Assembly (NCBI RefSeq): GCF_000378965.1
Contig: NZ_KB900536.1
Location: forward strand, 1,976,052-2,040,051
Direction of reading: 5' to 3'
Length of the DNA: 64,000 bases
Origin: Thioalkalivibrio thiocyanodenitrificans ARhD 1
GTDB taxonomy: Bacteria > Pseudomonadota > Gammaproteobacteria > Ectothiorhodospirales > Ectothiorhodospiraceae
Below, in pieces: positions 52,194 through 61,369 of this stretch. Both the position numbers and the translations under genes were made by a program. The notes under the pieces are model-generated. The model was not told the DNA's origin. It did no database searches and saw only the letters and a program-made list of their open reading frames with translations. The first letter of the stretch is position 1, and every line of letters begins with the position of its first letter.

Positions 52194-54196
52194 TCAAGTA
52201 CCTCCTGCCGGATGGGCCGCTCCGGAGGCGCCTTCCCTTCCTCGGTAACGAAGGCTCGGTCACTGGCGAGGCGATAGCGCCGGTCGGCGGCGGCCAGAAA
52301 ACCGCCAAAGGCCATCAGCAGACCGCCGGTCCACATCCAGAACATGTACGGCTTGTAGTGCAGGCGCACCAGCCATGCGTCCCCTTCCAGGCGTTCGCCC
52401 AGGGACACGTACACGTCCCGGGTCGGCCGCCGGTTGAGGGACGCCTGCAGCATCGGGTTGTCCGGCTGGGAATCGTAGTACCGGCGCTGCGGGGTCAGCG
52501 TGCCCACGGTCCGGCCATCGCGGGTCACTAGGATCGAGGCCTGGTCGGCGTCGAAATTGGAGCCCCGAACCGGCTGCACGCCCAGCAGGGTGAACTCGAA
52601 GGCGCCCGCCGTCGCCGTATCCCCGGGCGCCAGGCGCACGTCCCGGTCGATCTCGTAGCTGTTGACCATGGAGATGGCCACCACCACCAGGGCCAGGCCG
52701 GCGTGGGCCAGATGCATGCCGAAGAAGCTGGGGCGCAGGGCCCGCAGCATGCTGCCGATGCCCTGGGAGCGGCGCCGCATCATGCGGTTGCGGATGTCCA
52801 CCGCCGCCGTCAGCAGGATCCACACCGCCAGCCCCAACCCCAGCGCAGTGAGCGGCTTCCACGTGCCCATGGTGAGCGGCCATGCGATGCTCAGCCCCAG
52901 GGTCACCAGGAAGACCCATCGCAACTGCCGGGCCGACTCCATGGGATCGGCCTGTTTCCATGCGATCAGCGGCGCGATGCCCACCAGAAAGAGCATGGGC
53001 AGCATCAGGGGCATGAAGACCGCGTCGAAGTAGGGAGGGCCCACCGAGATCTTGCCCAGCCCCAGGGCATCCAGTGCCAGCGGATAGAGGGTGCCGACGA
53101 ACACCGCGGCGCAGGCCACCACCAGCAGGACGTTGTTGGCCAGCAGCAGCGATTCCCGGGAATACCAGCCGAAGCCGCCGCCCAGCCCCACCTTGGGCGC
53201 GCGAATGGCGTACAGAAGCAGCGAACCCAGCAGCGCCACCGCCAGCATGCTGAGCAGGAAGATGCCGCGATCCGGGTCGGCCGCGAACGAGTGGACCGAG
53301 GTGATCACGCCGGAGCGCACGATGAAGGCGCCCAGGATGGTCAGCGCGAAGGCCAGGATGGCCAGCATGACGGTCCAGACCTTGAAACCGCCGCGTTTCT
53401 CCGTCACGGCGAGTGAATGGAGCAACGCGGTGGCGGCCAGCCACGGCATGAACGAGGCGTTCTCCACCGGATCCCAGAACCACCAGCCGCCCCAGCCCAG
53501 TTCATAGTAGGCCCACCAGGAACCGACGCCGACGCCAAGGGTCATGAAACACCAGGCCACCGTCGTCCAGGGCCGGGACCAGCGCGCCCAGGCGGCATCC
53601 AGCCGGCCGCTGATCAGGGCCGCGATGGCAAAGGCGAAGGCCACCGACATGCCCACATAGCCCATGTAGAGCAGGGGCGGATGGACGATCATGCCCGGAT
53701 CCTGCAGGAGCGGATTGAGGTCCATCCCGTCCGCAGGCACCCGGGCCAGTCGGTTGAACGGATTGGAGGTCAGCACCGTGAAGGCGAGGAAACCCACGGA
53801 GACCATCCCGAGGGTGCCCATGACCCGGGCCAGCATGTCCCTGGGCAGCGCCCTGCTGAAGGTGGCCACCGCCACGCCCCAGGCTGCCAGGACCGTGACC
53901 CACATGAGCAGGGACCCCTCGTGACCGCCCCAGACCGCCGTGATCTTGTACTGGATGGGCAGATTCAGGTTGGAGTTGCGCGCCACGTACTCCACCGAGA
54001 AGTCGCTGGTCACGAATGCCCAGGTCAGCACGAAGTAGGAGAAGACGAGAAAGACAAACTGGCCCACCACCAGCGAGCGCCCGGTGCGCATGAGCCGCTC
54101 ATTGCCGGTGCTCGCGCCGACCAGGGGCAGCACACTCTGGGCCACGGCCAGGCACAGGGCCAGGATCAGCGCGAAATTGCCGAGTTCAGGTAACAT
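52190..54196 (-). CDS. ccmF: Haem lyase CcmF
   Basis: A 668-residue polytopic membrane protein ligating haem to apocytochrome c. The WWD haem-handling domain reads GWGGWWFWDPVENASFMPW, with conserved flanking histidines (HPPLLYMGYVG; FGMHLAHAGLALV). About 15 hydrophobic segments plus a large periplasmic domain. Begins MLPELGNFALILALCLA, standard. It lies between ccmE and ccmG. Confidence 0.97.
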   Translation of the reverse strand: MLPELGNFALILALCLAVAQSVLPLVGASTGNERLMRTGRSLVVGQFVFLVFSYFVLTWAFVTSDFSVEYVARNSNLNLPIQYKITAVWGGHEGSLLMWVTVLAAWGVAVATFSRALPRDMLARVMGTLGMVSVGFLAFTVLTSNPFNRLARVPADGMDLNPLLQDPGMIVHPPLLYMGYVGMSVAFAFAIAALISGRLDAAWARWSRPWTTVAWCFMTLGVGVGSWWAYYELGWGGWWFWDPVENASFMPWLAATALLHSLAVTEKRGGFKVWTVMLAILAFALTILGAFIVRSGVITSVHSFAADPDRGIFLLSMLAVALLGSLLLYAIRAPKVGLGGGFGWYSRESLLLANNVLLVVACAAVFVGTLYPLALDALGLGKISVGPPYFDAVFMPLMLPMLFLVGIAPLIAWKQADPMESARQLRWVFLVTLGLSIAWPLTMGTWKPLTALGLGLAVWILLTAAVDIRNRMMRRRSQGIGSMLRALRPSFFGMHLAHAGLALVVVAISMVNSYEIDRDVRLAPGDTATAGAFEFTLLGVQPVRGSNFDADQASILVTRDGRTVGTLTPQRRYYDSQPDNPMLQASLNRRPTRDVYVSLGERLEGDAWLVRLHYKPYMFWMWTGGLLMAFGGFLAAADRRYRLASDRAFVTEEGKAPPERPIRQEVLE

Positions 54197-54199
54197 GGA

Positions 54200-54649
54200 T
54201 CAGTACTCCTTGCCGGCGCCCGGCGGATGCCCCGCGCGTTCGATGGCCGCCTGGGCCTCGGCGGGCATGTACTCCTCGTCGTGGCGTGCCAGAACCTTGT
54301 CCGCGTGGAACGTGCCATCCGCGTCGATCCGGCCTTCCGCAACCACACCCTGACCCTCCCGGAACAGGGCGGGCAGGATACCCTCGAAGGTCACCGGGAC
54401 GCTCATGGCGGTATCCGTGACCCGGAACGATACCTGGACGGACTGCTGGTCACGCACGACACTGCCCGACTCCACCAGCCCGCCGATGCGGAACTTGCGT
54501 TCCGGCAGCTCGGTCATGGCCATCACCTCCGAAGGCGTGACAAAGAACACCATGGAATCCCGGAAGGCGTTGAGGATCAGCGCCGTGGCGATCGCCAGCC
54601 CCGCCAGCACGCCCGCCACCAGCGCCAGTCGCTTTTGCCGTTTTGTCAT
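54200..54649 (-). CDS. ccmE: Haem chaperone CcmE
   Basis: A 149-residue periplasmic OB-fold protein anchored by an N-terminal helix (about residues 8-28). The covalent haem histidine and nearby tyrosine are in VLARHDEEYMP. VTFEGILPALFREGQGVVAEG is the conserved core. It overlaps ccmD as ATGA and precedes ccmF by three bases. Confidence 0.97.
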   Translation of the reverse strand: MTKRQKRLALVAGVLAGLAIATALILNAFRDSMVFFVTPSEVMAMTELPERKFRIGGLVESGSVVRDQQSVQVSFRVTDTAMSVPVTFEGILPALFREGQGVVAEGRIDADGTFHADKVLARHDEEYMPAEAQAAIERAGHPPGAGKEY

Positions 54650-54840
54650 GTCATATCTCCCGGTGACTGCGCGGAAGCCGTCCGTCGCAGGCGCCGGACC
54701 AGCATGGCCCGGGTGCGGCGGCGGCGGCGGCGCAGAAACAGCACTTCGGCAATCAACAGGGCGGCGAACAGGCCGTAGGAGCCCCAGACATAGGGCCCGT
54801 GGCCGCCCATGGCAATGAAATCACCCACACCATCCCACAT
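54646..54840 (-). CDS. ccmD: Haem exporter accessory protein CcmD
   Basis: A 64-residue single-helix protein that helps release holo-CcmE from CcmABC. It has the conserved FIAMGGHGPYVWGSYG stretch, one helix and a very basic tail (RRRRRRTRAM). Overlaps both ccmC (one base) and ccmE (four bases). Confidence 0.93.
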   Translation of the reverse strand: MWDGVGDFIAMGGHGPYVWGSYGLFAALLIAEVLFLRRRRRRTRAMLVRRLRRTASAQSPGDMT

Positions 54841-55661
54841 TACGAGCGTCCCTCTTCACGAATGGTTCCCGGCGCGTCCGCCACGGACGCGTTGCGGTCC
54901 CAGACCCCGCTATCGCCATCCCGGATGAGATCCCGCACCCACTGGGTCTCCGCCTCCCGCTCCAGCACCTCCACCTGTGCCCGGCGCAGGGCGATGGCAG
55001 CACAGTACAGCCAGCAGGCGCCCGTCATCAGAAGCAACGCGGTGAACATGGAGGGTGCCATGGTAGGCGCACTGGTCAGGGTGACCGACATGCCCTGGTG
55101 CAGGGTGTGCCACCACTCCACGGAAAAGTAGATGATCGGCACGTTGATCGCGCCCACAAGGGCCAGCAGCGAGGCCGACCGCGCACCATTCTCGCGGTCA
55201 TCCACGGCGGTACGCAATGCCATGTAGCCGAGATACAGGAACAGCAGAACGAGCGTGGAAGTGAGCCGGGCGTCCCAGACCCAGTATGTCCCCCAGGTGG
55301 GCGCGCCCCACAGGGAGCCGGTCCACAGGGCGATGAAGGTCATCAGGGCCCCGGTGGGGGCGAGGCTGCGGGCCATCATGTCGGCCAGCCGGATGCGCCA
55401 GACCAGATGAATGACCCCGTACACGGCCATCAGCAGGTAGATGAACATGCCCATCCACGCCGCGGGCACGTGGATGAAGAGAATCCGGTAGCTGTTGCCC
55501 TGCTGGTAGTCGGGCGGCGCCACGAAGAAGCTGGTGTACAGACCCGCAACCGCCAGCACGACCGCGCCGCCCACCAGCCACGGCACCAGCACCTGCACCA
55601 GGACATGGAAGTTCCGGGGTGCGGCAAACGTCAGCCACGGTATGCGTCGAAACACCATCAA
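54840..55661 (-). CDS. ccmC: Haem-handling membrane protein CcmC
   Basis: A 273-residue six-helix protein that loads haem onto CcmE. The WWD motif reads WGAPTWGTYWVWDARLTS, with flanking histidines in ILFIHVPAAWMG and EWWHTLHQG. The C-terminal ~40 residues (VEVLEREAETQWVRDLIRDG) extend beyond the usual end, a common variation. Two ATG codons in tandem open the gene. Confidence 0.96.
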   Translation of the reverse strand: MMVFRRIPWLTFAAPRNFHVLVQVLVPWLVGGAVVLAVAGLYTSFFVAPPDYQQGNSYRILFIHVPAAWMGMFIYLLMAVYGVIHLVWRIRLADMMARSLAPTGALMTFIALWTGSLWGAPTWGTYWVWDARLTSTLVLLFLYLGYMALRTAVDDRENGARSASLLALVGAINVPIIYFSVEWWHTLHQGMSVTLTSAPTMAPSMFTALLLMTGACWLYCAAIALRRAQVEVLEREAETQWVRDLIRDGDSGVWDRNASVADAPGTIREEGRS

Positions 55662-55702
55662 TCAACTCCTTCCCGGAAAATAGTCAAAACAGGCGGCTCC
55701 GG

Positions 55703-56371
55703 CTAATCGAGACTGATGCGCAGGGCCCCGGCGACGGCCAACGGCACCAGCGGCAGGGCAATCGCAAGCATTGCCCCGAGCAGGGACAGATGCGCGTACG
55801 GACCGGCCTGGTGCATGGCCTCGGACACCGCCCCGGAACCGATGATCAGCACGGGGATGTACAACGGCAGCACCAGCAGCGCCATCAGGGCGCCGCCCGC
55901 CCTCACGCCCAGCATCAGCGCGGCGCCGGTGGCCCCCAGCAGGCTCAGCACCGGCGTGCCCAGGGCGAGCGACCCCATCAGGACCACCAGCTCGAATCCG
56001 CGCAGCCCCAGCGAGTAGCCGAGCAGCGGTGACAGAATGACCAGCGGCAGCCCCAGGGACAGCCAGTGGGCGGCGATCTTGCCCAGGGCCACCATCGGCA
56101 GCGGCTGGCGGCTCAGGACGATCTGCTCCAGCGTACCGTCGCGCCAGTCGTCCGCGAACAGGCGGTCCAGGGAGATGAGACTGGCAAGCGCCGCCGCCAC
56201 CCACACGCCACCCGGCGCCAGCGCGCGCAGGATCTCCGGTTCCGGCCCCACGGCCAGGGGAAACAGCGTGGTCACGATGATAAAGAACGCCACCACGGTC
56301 AGGATATCCTGCCGCCGCATGACGATCAGTGAGACATCGCGCCGCACCAGTGTCCACAATGACCTCCACAT
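55703..56371 (-). CDS. ccmB: Cytochrome c maturation ABC permease CcmB
   Basis: A 222-residue six-helix permease of the CcmABCD complex. LFADDWRDGTLEQIVLSRQP near residue 70 and LGTPVLSLLGATGAALMLGV are family signatures. It pairs with CcmA, whose gene ends six bases before it starts. Confidence 0.95.
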   Translation of the reverse strand: MWRSLWTLVRRDVSLIVMRRQDILTVVAFFIIVTTLFPLAVGPEPEILRALAPGGVWVAAALASLISLDRLFADDWRDGTLEQIVLSRQPLPMVALGKIAAHWLSLGLPLVILSPLLGYSLGLRGFELVVLMGSLALGTPVLSLLGATGAALMLGVRAGGALMALLVLPLYIPVLIIGSGAVSEAMHQAGPYAHLSLLGAMLAIALPLVPLAVAGALRISLD

Positions 56372-56377
56372 GATTCG

Positions 56378-56989
56378 CTAACTCAAGTCCAGGATGTTTG
56401 CCTCGCGCAAACCGTCAATGGGCTGATGACTGGTGGTGACCACCAGGCCGCCTTGCGCCAGATGCATCTCCAGCAGCTCAAGGAGCCACTCGACCGCGCG
56501 CACATCCAGCGCGGTCAACGGTTCATCAAGCACCCAAAGTGGACTCGAAGAAAGCAGCAAGCGGGACAGCGCGGTGCGCCGGCGCTGGCCCTGAGAGAGA
56601 TAACGCACGGGGATGTCTTCATAACCGGCCAGACCGACCTCTTCGAGGGCGTCGAGGCAGCGTGCCTCGTCGAAACCCTCACCCCGCAGGCCCTGCTGGA
56701 CGGCCAGGTTCTCCAGGGGCGTGAACTCGTCCTTCACCGCATCCCGGTGACCCACATAGATGAGATCCGTACGGGCGGACTCATCCAGCCGGCGGATATC
56801 CTCGCCGCGCAGGGTGACCTGGCCCGATTCCAGCGCCGTCAGGCCGCAGATGGCGCGCAGCAGGGTGGTCTTGCCGCAGCCGTTGCGCCCGCGCACGAAC
56901 AGCAACTGGCCGGGATCGACGTTGAAATCAATCCCTGAGAACAACGGCCGGCCGCCCCTTCGACAACTCAAGCCTTCGGCCTTCAGCAT
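56378..56989 (-). CDS. ccmA: Cytochrome c maturation ATPase CcmA
   Basis: A 203-residue ABC ATPase powering release of haem-loaded CcmE. Walker A RGRNGCGKTTLL, signature YLSQGQRRRTAL, Walker B PLWVLDEPLTALD and switch histidine VVTTSHQP are all intact. First gene of the operon ccmABCDEFGHI. The upstream gap contains a probable promoter. Confidence 0.96.
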   Translation of the reverse strand: MLKAEGLSCRRGGRPLFSGIDFNVDPGQLLFVRGRNGCGKTTLLRAICGLTALESGQVTLRGEDIRRLDESARTDLIYVGHRDAVKDEFTPLENLAVQQGLRGEGFDEARCLDALEEVGLAGYEDIPVRYLSQGQRRRTALSRLLLSSSPLWVLDEPLTALDVRAVEWLLELLEMHLAQGGLVVTTSHQPIDGLREANILDLS

Positions 56990-57113
56990 GACGGTGACCT
57001 CACTGTATGGACGAGCCGGGGGGCGACACGTGGCACTTCGCGGACCGGCTCACCATGGGTCTGAATATACGCGCTTTCCTGCCGACCCCGTGAGCCCTTC
57101 GAGATGATCTGAA

Positions 57114-57141
57114 TCAATACTTGATAAATAGGGTATGTCAA
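57114..57141 (-). promoter_or_regulatory. Candidate sigma-70 promoter of the ccm operon
   Basis: On the minus strand a perfect TTGACA (57136-57141) and TATTGA (57114-57119) are separated by 16 bases, about 125 bases before the ccmA ATG. Confidence 0.5.
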
Positions 57142-57528
57142 TAGTTGACCACATCAGTATGTAATCGATCAATGCCGCTTATGGGATTGATTCCCTAAGT
57201 ATATCCGCTTGCCCGGTCTACCCGAAGCCCGGCGGGCCATCCGGATCGGACCGACCACGAACCCCAGCCACACACCGCGCACGCACTCCGACAGTGCGGC
57301 GCCACGCTCCCCTGCACAACCGTGAGGCATGTCAACGCCGCCGTGCATGGCGACCATGGCCCCTACCACAGCATGCGGCCCGGATCACGGCCCGTGCGCC
57401 GGCGGGCTGGCCGACCGGGTGATGTACCGGCGAACCGCTTGCCGCAACCCGTTCCGCCCCCGGCGCCCAGGACATGGCCTGCCGGACACCCGCTCCGCGC
57501 TCCCTCCCGGGGCCGGCATCGGACTTGC

Positions 57529-57544
57529 TGGCACAGATATTGAA
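57529..57544 (+). promoter_or_regulatory. Weak sigma-54-like site before the cyanate operon
   Basis: TGGCACAGATATTGAA has a perfect -24 half and correct spacing but GA instead of GC at -12, which is usually critical. It lies 47 bases before the cynA start. Nitrogen control of cyanate use would make sense, but the match is incomplete. Confidence 0.3.
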
Positions 57545-57590
57545 GGGGGTCCCTCCGGACACAGACGAAACCCGGCCGGAGAACTGACCC

Positions 57591-58988
57591 ATGAGCACCA
57601 AGAGCCTCGGCAACCCCTACGACCCCGATGCGGATCTGAGCCACGCCCGTTGCGACCATGCGCACGGCATCTGCCATCACGGGCATGACCATGCGCACCG
57701 GCGCGAGACGGCCACGGACACGGCGCCCGATGACGAGGCCATCATCGACCGGGCCGTGGAAAGTGCCGTGGTGCGCGGCATCTTCCAGCACAGCGAGATG
57801 GACCGGCGGCGTTTCCTGAAGCTCATCGGCGGCGGCACATTCGCCGCCGCCCTGTCCAGCCTGTTCCCCATGGACGCGCTCAAGGCCGCGGTCAAGGACG
57901 GCATGGGCCAGCCGGAGAAGCGGAAACTCAGTGTCGGCTTCGTGCCCATCACCTGCGCCACACCCATCATCATGGCGCACCCGATGGGCTTCTACAGCAA
58001 GTACGGCCTGGACGTGGAAGTGATCAAGACCGCCGGCTGGGCGGTGGCCCGGGACAAGTCCCTGAACCGCGAGTACGACGCGGCCCACATGCTCTCGCCC
58101 ATGCCGCTGGCCATGACCCTGGGCGCGGGCTCATCCTCGGAACCCTTCCTGATGCCCGCCGTGGAGAACATCAACGGGCAGGCCATCACGCTGCACCTGA
58201 AGCACCGGGACAAGCGCGACCCGAAGCAATGGAAGGGCTTTCGCTTCGGCGTACCGTTCGAATACTCCATGCACAACTTCCTGCTCCGCTACCTGGTGGC
58301 GGAACACGGGCTCGACCCGGACCAGGACATCCAGATCCGCGTCGTGCCGCCGCCGGAGATGCTGGCCAACCTGCGCGCGGAAAACCTCGATGGATACCTG
58401 GCGCCGGACCCGTTCAACCAGCGCGCGGTATGGGAGAAGGTCGGTTTCATTCACATGCTCACCAAGGAGATCTGGGACGGACACCCATGCTGCGCCTTCG
58501 CCTGCTCCCAGGAGTTCGCGCGCTCGATGCCCAACACCTTCGGTGCATTGTTCCGGGCCATCGTCGACGCCACCCACTACGCGTCGAACCATGACAACCG
58601 CAAGGAGATCGCCGAGGCCATTGCGCCGCGCGCGTACCTGAACCAGCCGGTGCCGGTGGTGGAGCAGGTGCTCACAGGGCGCTTCGCGGACGGGCTGGGC
58701 AACATCCGGGACGTGCCGGACCGCATCGACTTCGACCCTTTTCCCTGGCACTCCATGGCCGTCTGGATTCTCACCCAGATGAAGCGCTGGGGTTACATCG
58801 AGGAGGAAGTGAACTACCAGGCCATCGCGGAGCAGGTCTACCTGGCCACCGAATGCGGCGACCTGATGCGCGAGCTGGGCTACGAACCGCCCACGGAGAC
58901 CTACAAGGGCTTCTCCGTCATGGGCAAGGCCTTCGACTACGCCGACCCCGACGGCTACGTCCGCAGCTTTGGCATCCGCAGGGGCTGA
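57591..58988 (+). CDS. cynA: Cyanate/nitrate-type ABC transporter substrate-binding protein
   Basis: A 465-residue NrtA/CmpA/CynA-family periplasmic binding protein. It has an unusual N-terminal ~65-residue extension with a Cys/His-rich cluster (ARCDHAHGICHHGHDHAH), then a twin-arginine motif DRRRFLKLIGG and hydrophobic stretch, then the binding domain (LSVGFVPITCATPIIMAHP). Tat export is therefore likely. Cyanate specificity is inferred from cyanase at the end of the operon; nitrate or bicarbonate binders look alike. Confidence 0.85.
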   Translation: MSTKSLGNPYDPDADLSHARCDHAHGICHHGHDHAHRRETATDTAPDDEAIIDRAVESAVVRGIFQHSEMDRRRFLKLIGGGTFAAALSSLFPMDALKAAVKDGMGQPEKRKLSVGFVPITCATPIIMAHPMGFYSKYGLDVEVIKTAGWAVARDKSLNREYDAAHMLSPMPLAMTLGAGSSSEPFLMPAVENINGQAITLHLKHRDKRDPKQWKGFRFGVPFEYSMHNFLLRYLVAEHGLDPDQDIQIRVVPPPEMLANLRAENLDGYLAPDPFNQRAVWEKVGFIHMLTKEIWDGHPCCAFACSQEFARSMPNTFGALFRAIVDATHYASNHDNRKEIAEAIAPRAYLNQPVPVVEQVLTGRFADGLGNIRDVPDRIDFDPFPWHSMAVWILTQMKRWGYIEEEVNYQAIAEQVYLATECGDLMRELGYEPPTETYKGFSVMGKAFDYADPDGYVRSFGIRRG

Positions 58989-58991
58989 ATC

Positions 58992-59825
58992 ATGCTGCAC
59001 AACCAGACCCTGCGCGCAACGCTGCTGTCGGTCGTCCTGCTGGTGCTGGCGCTCGGCGCCTGGGAGCTGTCCATCAGCGCTCCGCCGGCCGGGTCCGGCG
59101 AACTCAGCGAGTACGAGCAGATGATGGGCGCGGCGGCCTCCCGGGCGGGCGTGCCGCCGCCCTCGGTGATCCTCGCCCACGCCATGGACGAATTGAGCCG
59201 CCCGTTCTATGACGCCGGTCCCAACGACAAGGGGATCGGCCTGCAACTGGGCTACTCCGTGGCGCGCGTGATGGCGGGCTACCTTCTGGCGGCGATGCTG
59301 GCGATACCGCTGGGCTTCGTGATCGGCATGTCGCCGCTGCTCAATCGGGCGCTCGATCCCTATATCCAGATCCTCAAGCCCATCTCGCCGCTGGCGTGGA
59401 TGCCGCTTGCACTGTTCGTGATCAAGGACTCGGGCCTGTCCGCCATCTTCGTGATCTTCATCTGCTCCATCTGGCCGATGCTGATCAACACCGCCTTTGG
59501 CGTGGCGAGCGTCAAGCGCGACTGGCTCAACGTGGCGCGCACACTGGAAATGTCGCGGCTCCGCACCGCGTTCACCGTCATCCTGCCCGCTGCCGCCCCC
59601 ACCATCCTCACCGGCATGCGCATCGCCATCGGCATTTCCTGGCTGGTGATCGTCGCCGCCGAGATGCTCGTGGGCGGCACCGGCATCGGCTACTACGTGT
59701 GGAACGAATGGAACAACCTGGACCTTGCCAGCGTGGTGTTCGCCATCATCATGATCGGTCTGGTGGGCATGGTGCTCGACGGCATCCTCGCCCAGGCAAG
59801 CCGCCTCGTACGTTACCAGGACTGA
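58992..59825 (+). CDS. cynB: Cyanate/nitrate-type ABC transporter permease
   Basis: A 277-residue NrtB-family permease. After an N-terminal helix and a periplasmic loop (residues 30-65), about five helices surround the EAA-like loop ([20 protein letters not shown]). The C-terminal part [20 protein letters not shown] is highly conserved in NrtB/CynB. It starts three bases after cynA. Confidence 0.9.
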   Translation: MLHNQTLRATLLSVVLLVLALGAWELSISAPPAGSGELSEYEQMMGAAASRAGVPPPSVILAHAMDELSRPFYDAGPNDKGIGLQLGYSVARVMAGYLLAAMLAIPLGFVIGMSPLLNRALDPYIQILKPISPLAWMPLALFVIKDSGLSAIFVIFICSIWPMLINTAFGVASVKRDWLNVARTLEMSRLRTAFTVILPAAAPTILTGMRIAIGISWLVIVAAEMLVGGTGIGYYVWNEWNNLDLASVVFAIIMIGLVGMVLDGILAQASRLVRYQD

Positions 59826-59839
59826 CTCAAGGAGTCCCC

Positions 59840-60751
59840 ATGAACAGGCAATTTCTGCAGATCGAATCCCTGGCCAAACGCTTCCCGCAACCCGGCGCAG
59901 GGGAGGAAGTCACCGTGTTCGACCAGGTGAGCTTCCGCATGGAGAAGGGGGAATTCATTTGCATCATCGGGCATTCCGGTTGCGGCAAGTCGACCATCCT
60001 CAACGTGCTGGCCGGGCTGGACGCGGCCAGTTCGGGCAGCGTAATCATGGACGGCAGGGAGGTGGCCGGGCCAAGCCTGGATCGCGGCGTGATCTTTCAG
60101 AACCACAGCCTGCTGCCCTGGCTGTCGGCCTTCGGCAACGTCGCTATGGCGGTGCGCGCCCGCTGGCCGAAATGGCCCCGCGCCAGGGTTCTTGAGCACA
60201 GCCAGCGCTACCTGGAGATGGTGGGGCTCAAGGGCGCCGAGGACAAAAAACCCTCGCAGCTCTCCGGCGGCATGTGCCAGCGGGTGGGCATCGCCCGGGC
60301 CTTTGCCATTGAACCCAAGCTGCTGCTCATGGACGAGCCCTTCGGCGCGCTTGACGCCCTGACCCGCGGCCTGATCCAGGAAGCGCTTCTCGATATCTGG
60401 AGCCGCACCCATCAGACCGTCTTCATGATCACCCACGACGTGGACGAGGCCATCCTGCTGTCCGACCGCATCCTGCTCATGACCAACGGCCCGGACGCGC
60501 GCATCGCCGAGTCCGTGCGCGTGGACATCGACCGGCCACGGGACCGCGCGGTGCTGCATCAGCACCCGGCCTATTACCCCATCCGCAACCACCTGGTGGA
60601 TTTCCTGGTGAACCGCAGCCGGGAGTTGCAGGGGGCCGATGCGCCCGCCTCGGCACCGGACGAGGCGGCATCCCCCAGAGACGTCAACCCCGCAGCCCGA
60701 TGGCGTGAAACCGGGCCCGGCGGGTCCCGTGCGGTTCCCTCACCCGCCTGA
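59840..60751 (+). CDS. cynD: Cyanate/nitrate-type ABC transporter ATPase
   Basis: A 303-residue ATPase of the NrtD/CynD type. Walker [11 protein letters not shown]-loop [13 protein letters not shown], signature [14 protein letters not shown], Walker [16 protein letters not shown] and switch histidine [10 protein letters not shown] are intact. ATG at 59840 has AAGGAG upstream. The final ~35 residues are low-complexity (Ala/Pro/Arg). The usual regulatory domain of NrtC is absent, so this is the stand-alone ATPase. Confidence 0.9.
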   Translation: MNRQFLQIESLAKRFPQPGAGEEVTVFDQVSFRMEKGEFICIIGHSGCGKSTILNVLAGLDAASSGSVIMDGREVAGPSLDRGVIFQNHSLLPWLSAFGNVAMAVRARWPKWPRARVLEHSQRYLEMVGLKGAEDKKPSQLSGGMCQRVGIARAFAIEPKLLLMDEPFGALDALTRGLIQEALLDIWSRTHQTVFMITHDVDEAILLSDRILLMTNGPDARIAESVRVDIDRPRDRAVLHQHPAYYPIRNHLVDFLVNRSRELQGADAPASAPDEAASPRDVNPAARWRETGPGGSRAVPSPA

Positions 60752-60791
60752 ACGGCACCCATTCACAACACAACACAGGAGCAGCAAAACC

Positions 60792-61235
60792 ATGATGAGC
60801 AAGACCGACATGACCCGGGCCATCCTCGAAGCACGGGATGCTAAAGGGGCCACCTGGGAGGGCATTGCCGAGGCGGCGGGGCTGGCCCCCGTCTACGTCA
60901 CCTCCGCCTGCCTGGGGATGAACCATCTCAACAAGGAAGCCGCCGACGGCCTGTGCAGCTATCTGGGGCTGGACGCATCGGTGTCCAAGGCGCTCCAGGC
61001 CTTCCCGCACAAGTCCTGGGACAAGGCCGTGCCCACGGATCCCCTCATCTACCGCCTCTACGAGATCGTCGGCGTGTACGGAGGCACCATAAAGGAGCTG
61101 ATCAACGAGAAGTTCGGCGACGGCATCATGAGCGCCATCGACTTCAGCATGCACATCGACCGGGTGCAGGATCCGAAAGGCGACCGGGTCAAGGTGACCC
61201 TCAACGGCAAGTTCCTGCCGTACAGCAGCTGGTAG
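60792..61235 (+). CDS. cynS: Cyanate hydratase (cyanase)
   Basis: A 147-residue enzyme that converts cyanate and bicarbonate to ammonia and CO2. The helical N-terminal domain (ATWEGIAEAAGLAPVYVTSA) is followed by the unique decamer-forming catalytic domain PTDPLIYRLYEIVGVYGGTI with catalytic Arg and Glu, and the catalytic serine in DGIMSAIDFSM. It follows the ABC transporter by 40 bases. It supports use of cyanate as nitrogen source, or detoxification if thiocyanate is oxidised via cyanate. Confidence 0.97.
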   Translation: MMSKTDMTRAILEARDAKGATWEGIAEAAGLAPVYVTSACLGMNHLNKEAADGLCSYLGLDASVSKALQAFPHKSWDKAVPTDPLIYRLYEIVGVYGGTIKELINEKFGDGIMSAIDFSMHIDRVQDPKGDRVKVTLNGKFLPYSSW

Positions 61236-61369
61236 GGGTCAACGGGGAGGCCGGGCAGCGCTGCCCGGCTTCCGCCCGCCGATTCCGGGCAGGCGGTGAG
61301 GTCGACGCCCGGATCCTGTCACCCGTACCGTGGCATGATAGCTCCCTTCAAAACCCCTCGGAGCGACCC

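Larger units (their letters stand above)
56990..57590. other. Long divergent gap between ccmA and the cyanate operon
   Basis: About 600 bases with no supported gene. An AT-rich patch (57100-57210) holds the probable ccm promoter. The half nearest cynA is GC-rich with only a weak sigma-54-like match. Frames on either strand here have no recognisable product. Confidence 0.55.

Noticed and set aside
51661-52308. N-terminal extension of the ccmH frame through dsbE
   Set aside because: The extension reads dsbE DNA in another frame; ccmH has a proper ATG at 51660 overlapping the dsbE stop.
57322-57590. Short frames in the ccmA-cynA gap as genes
   Set aside because: No ribosome site or recognisable composition; they overlap each other on both strands in GC-rich DNA.
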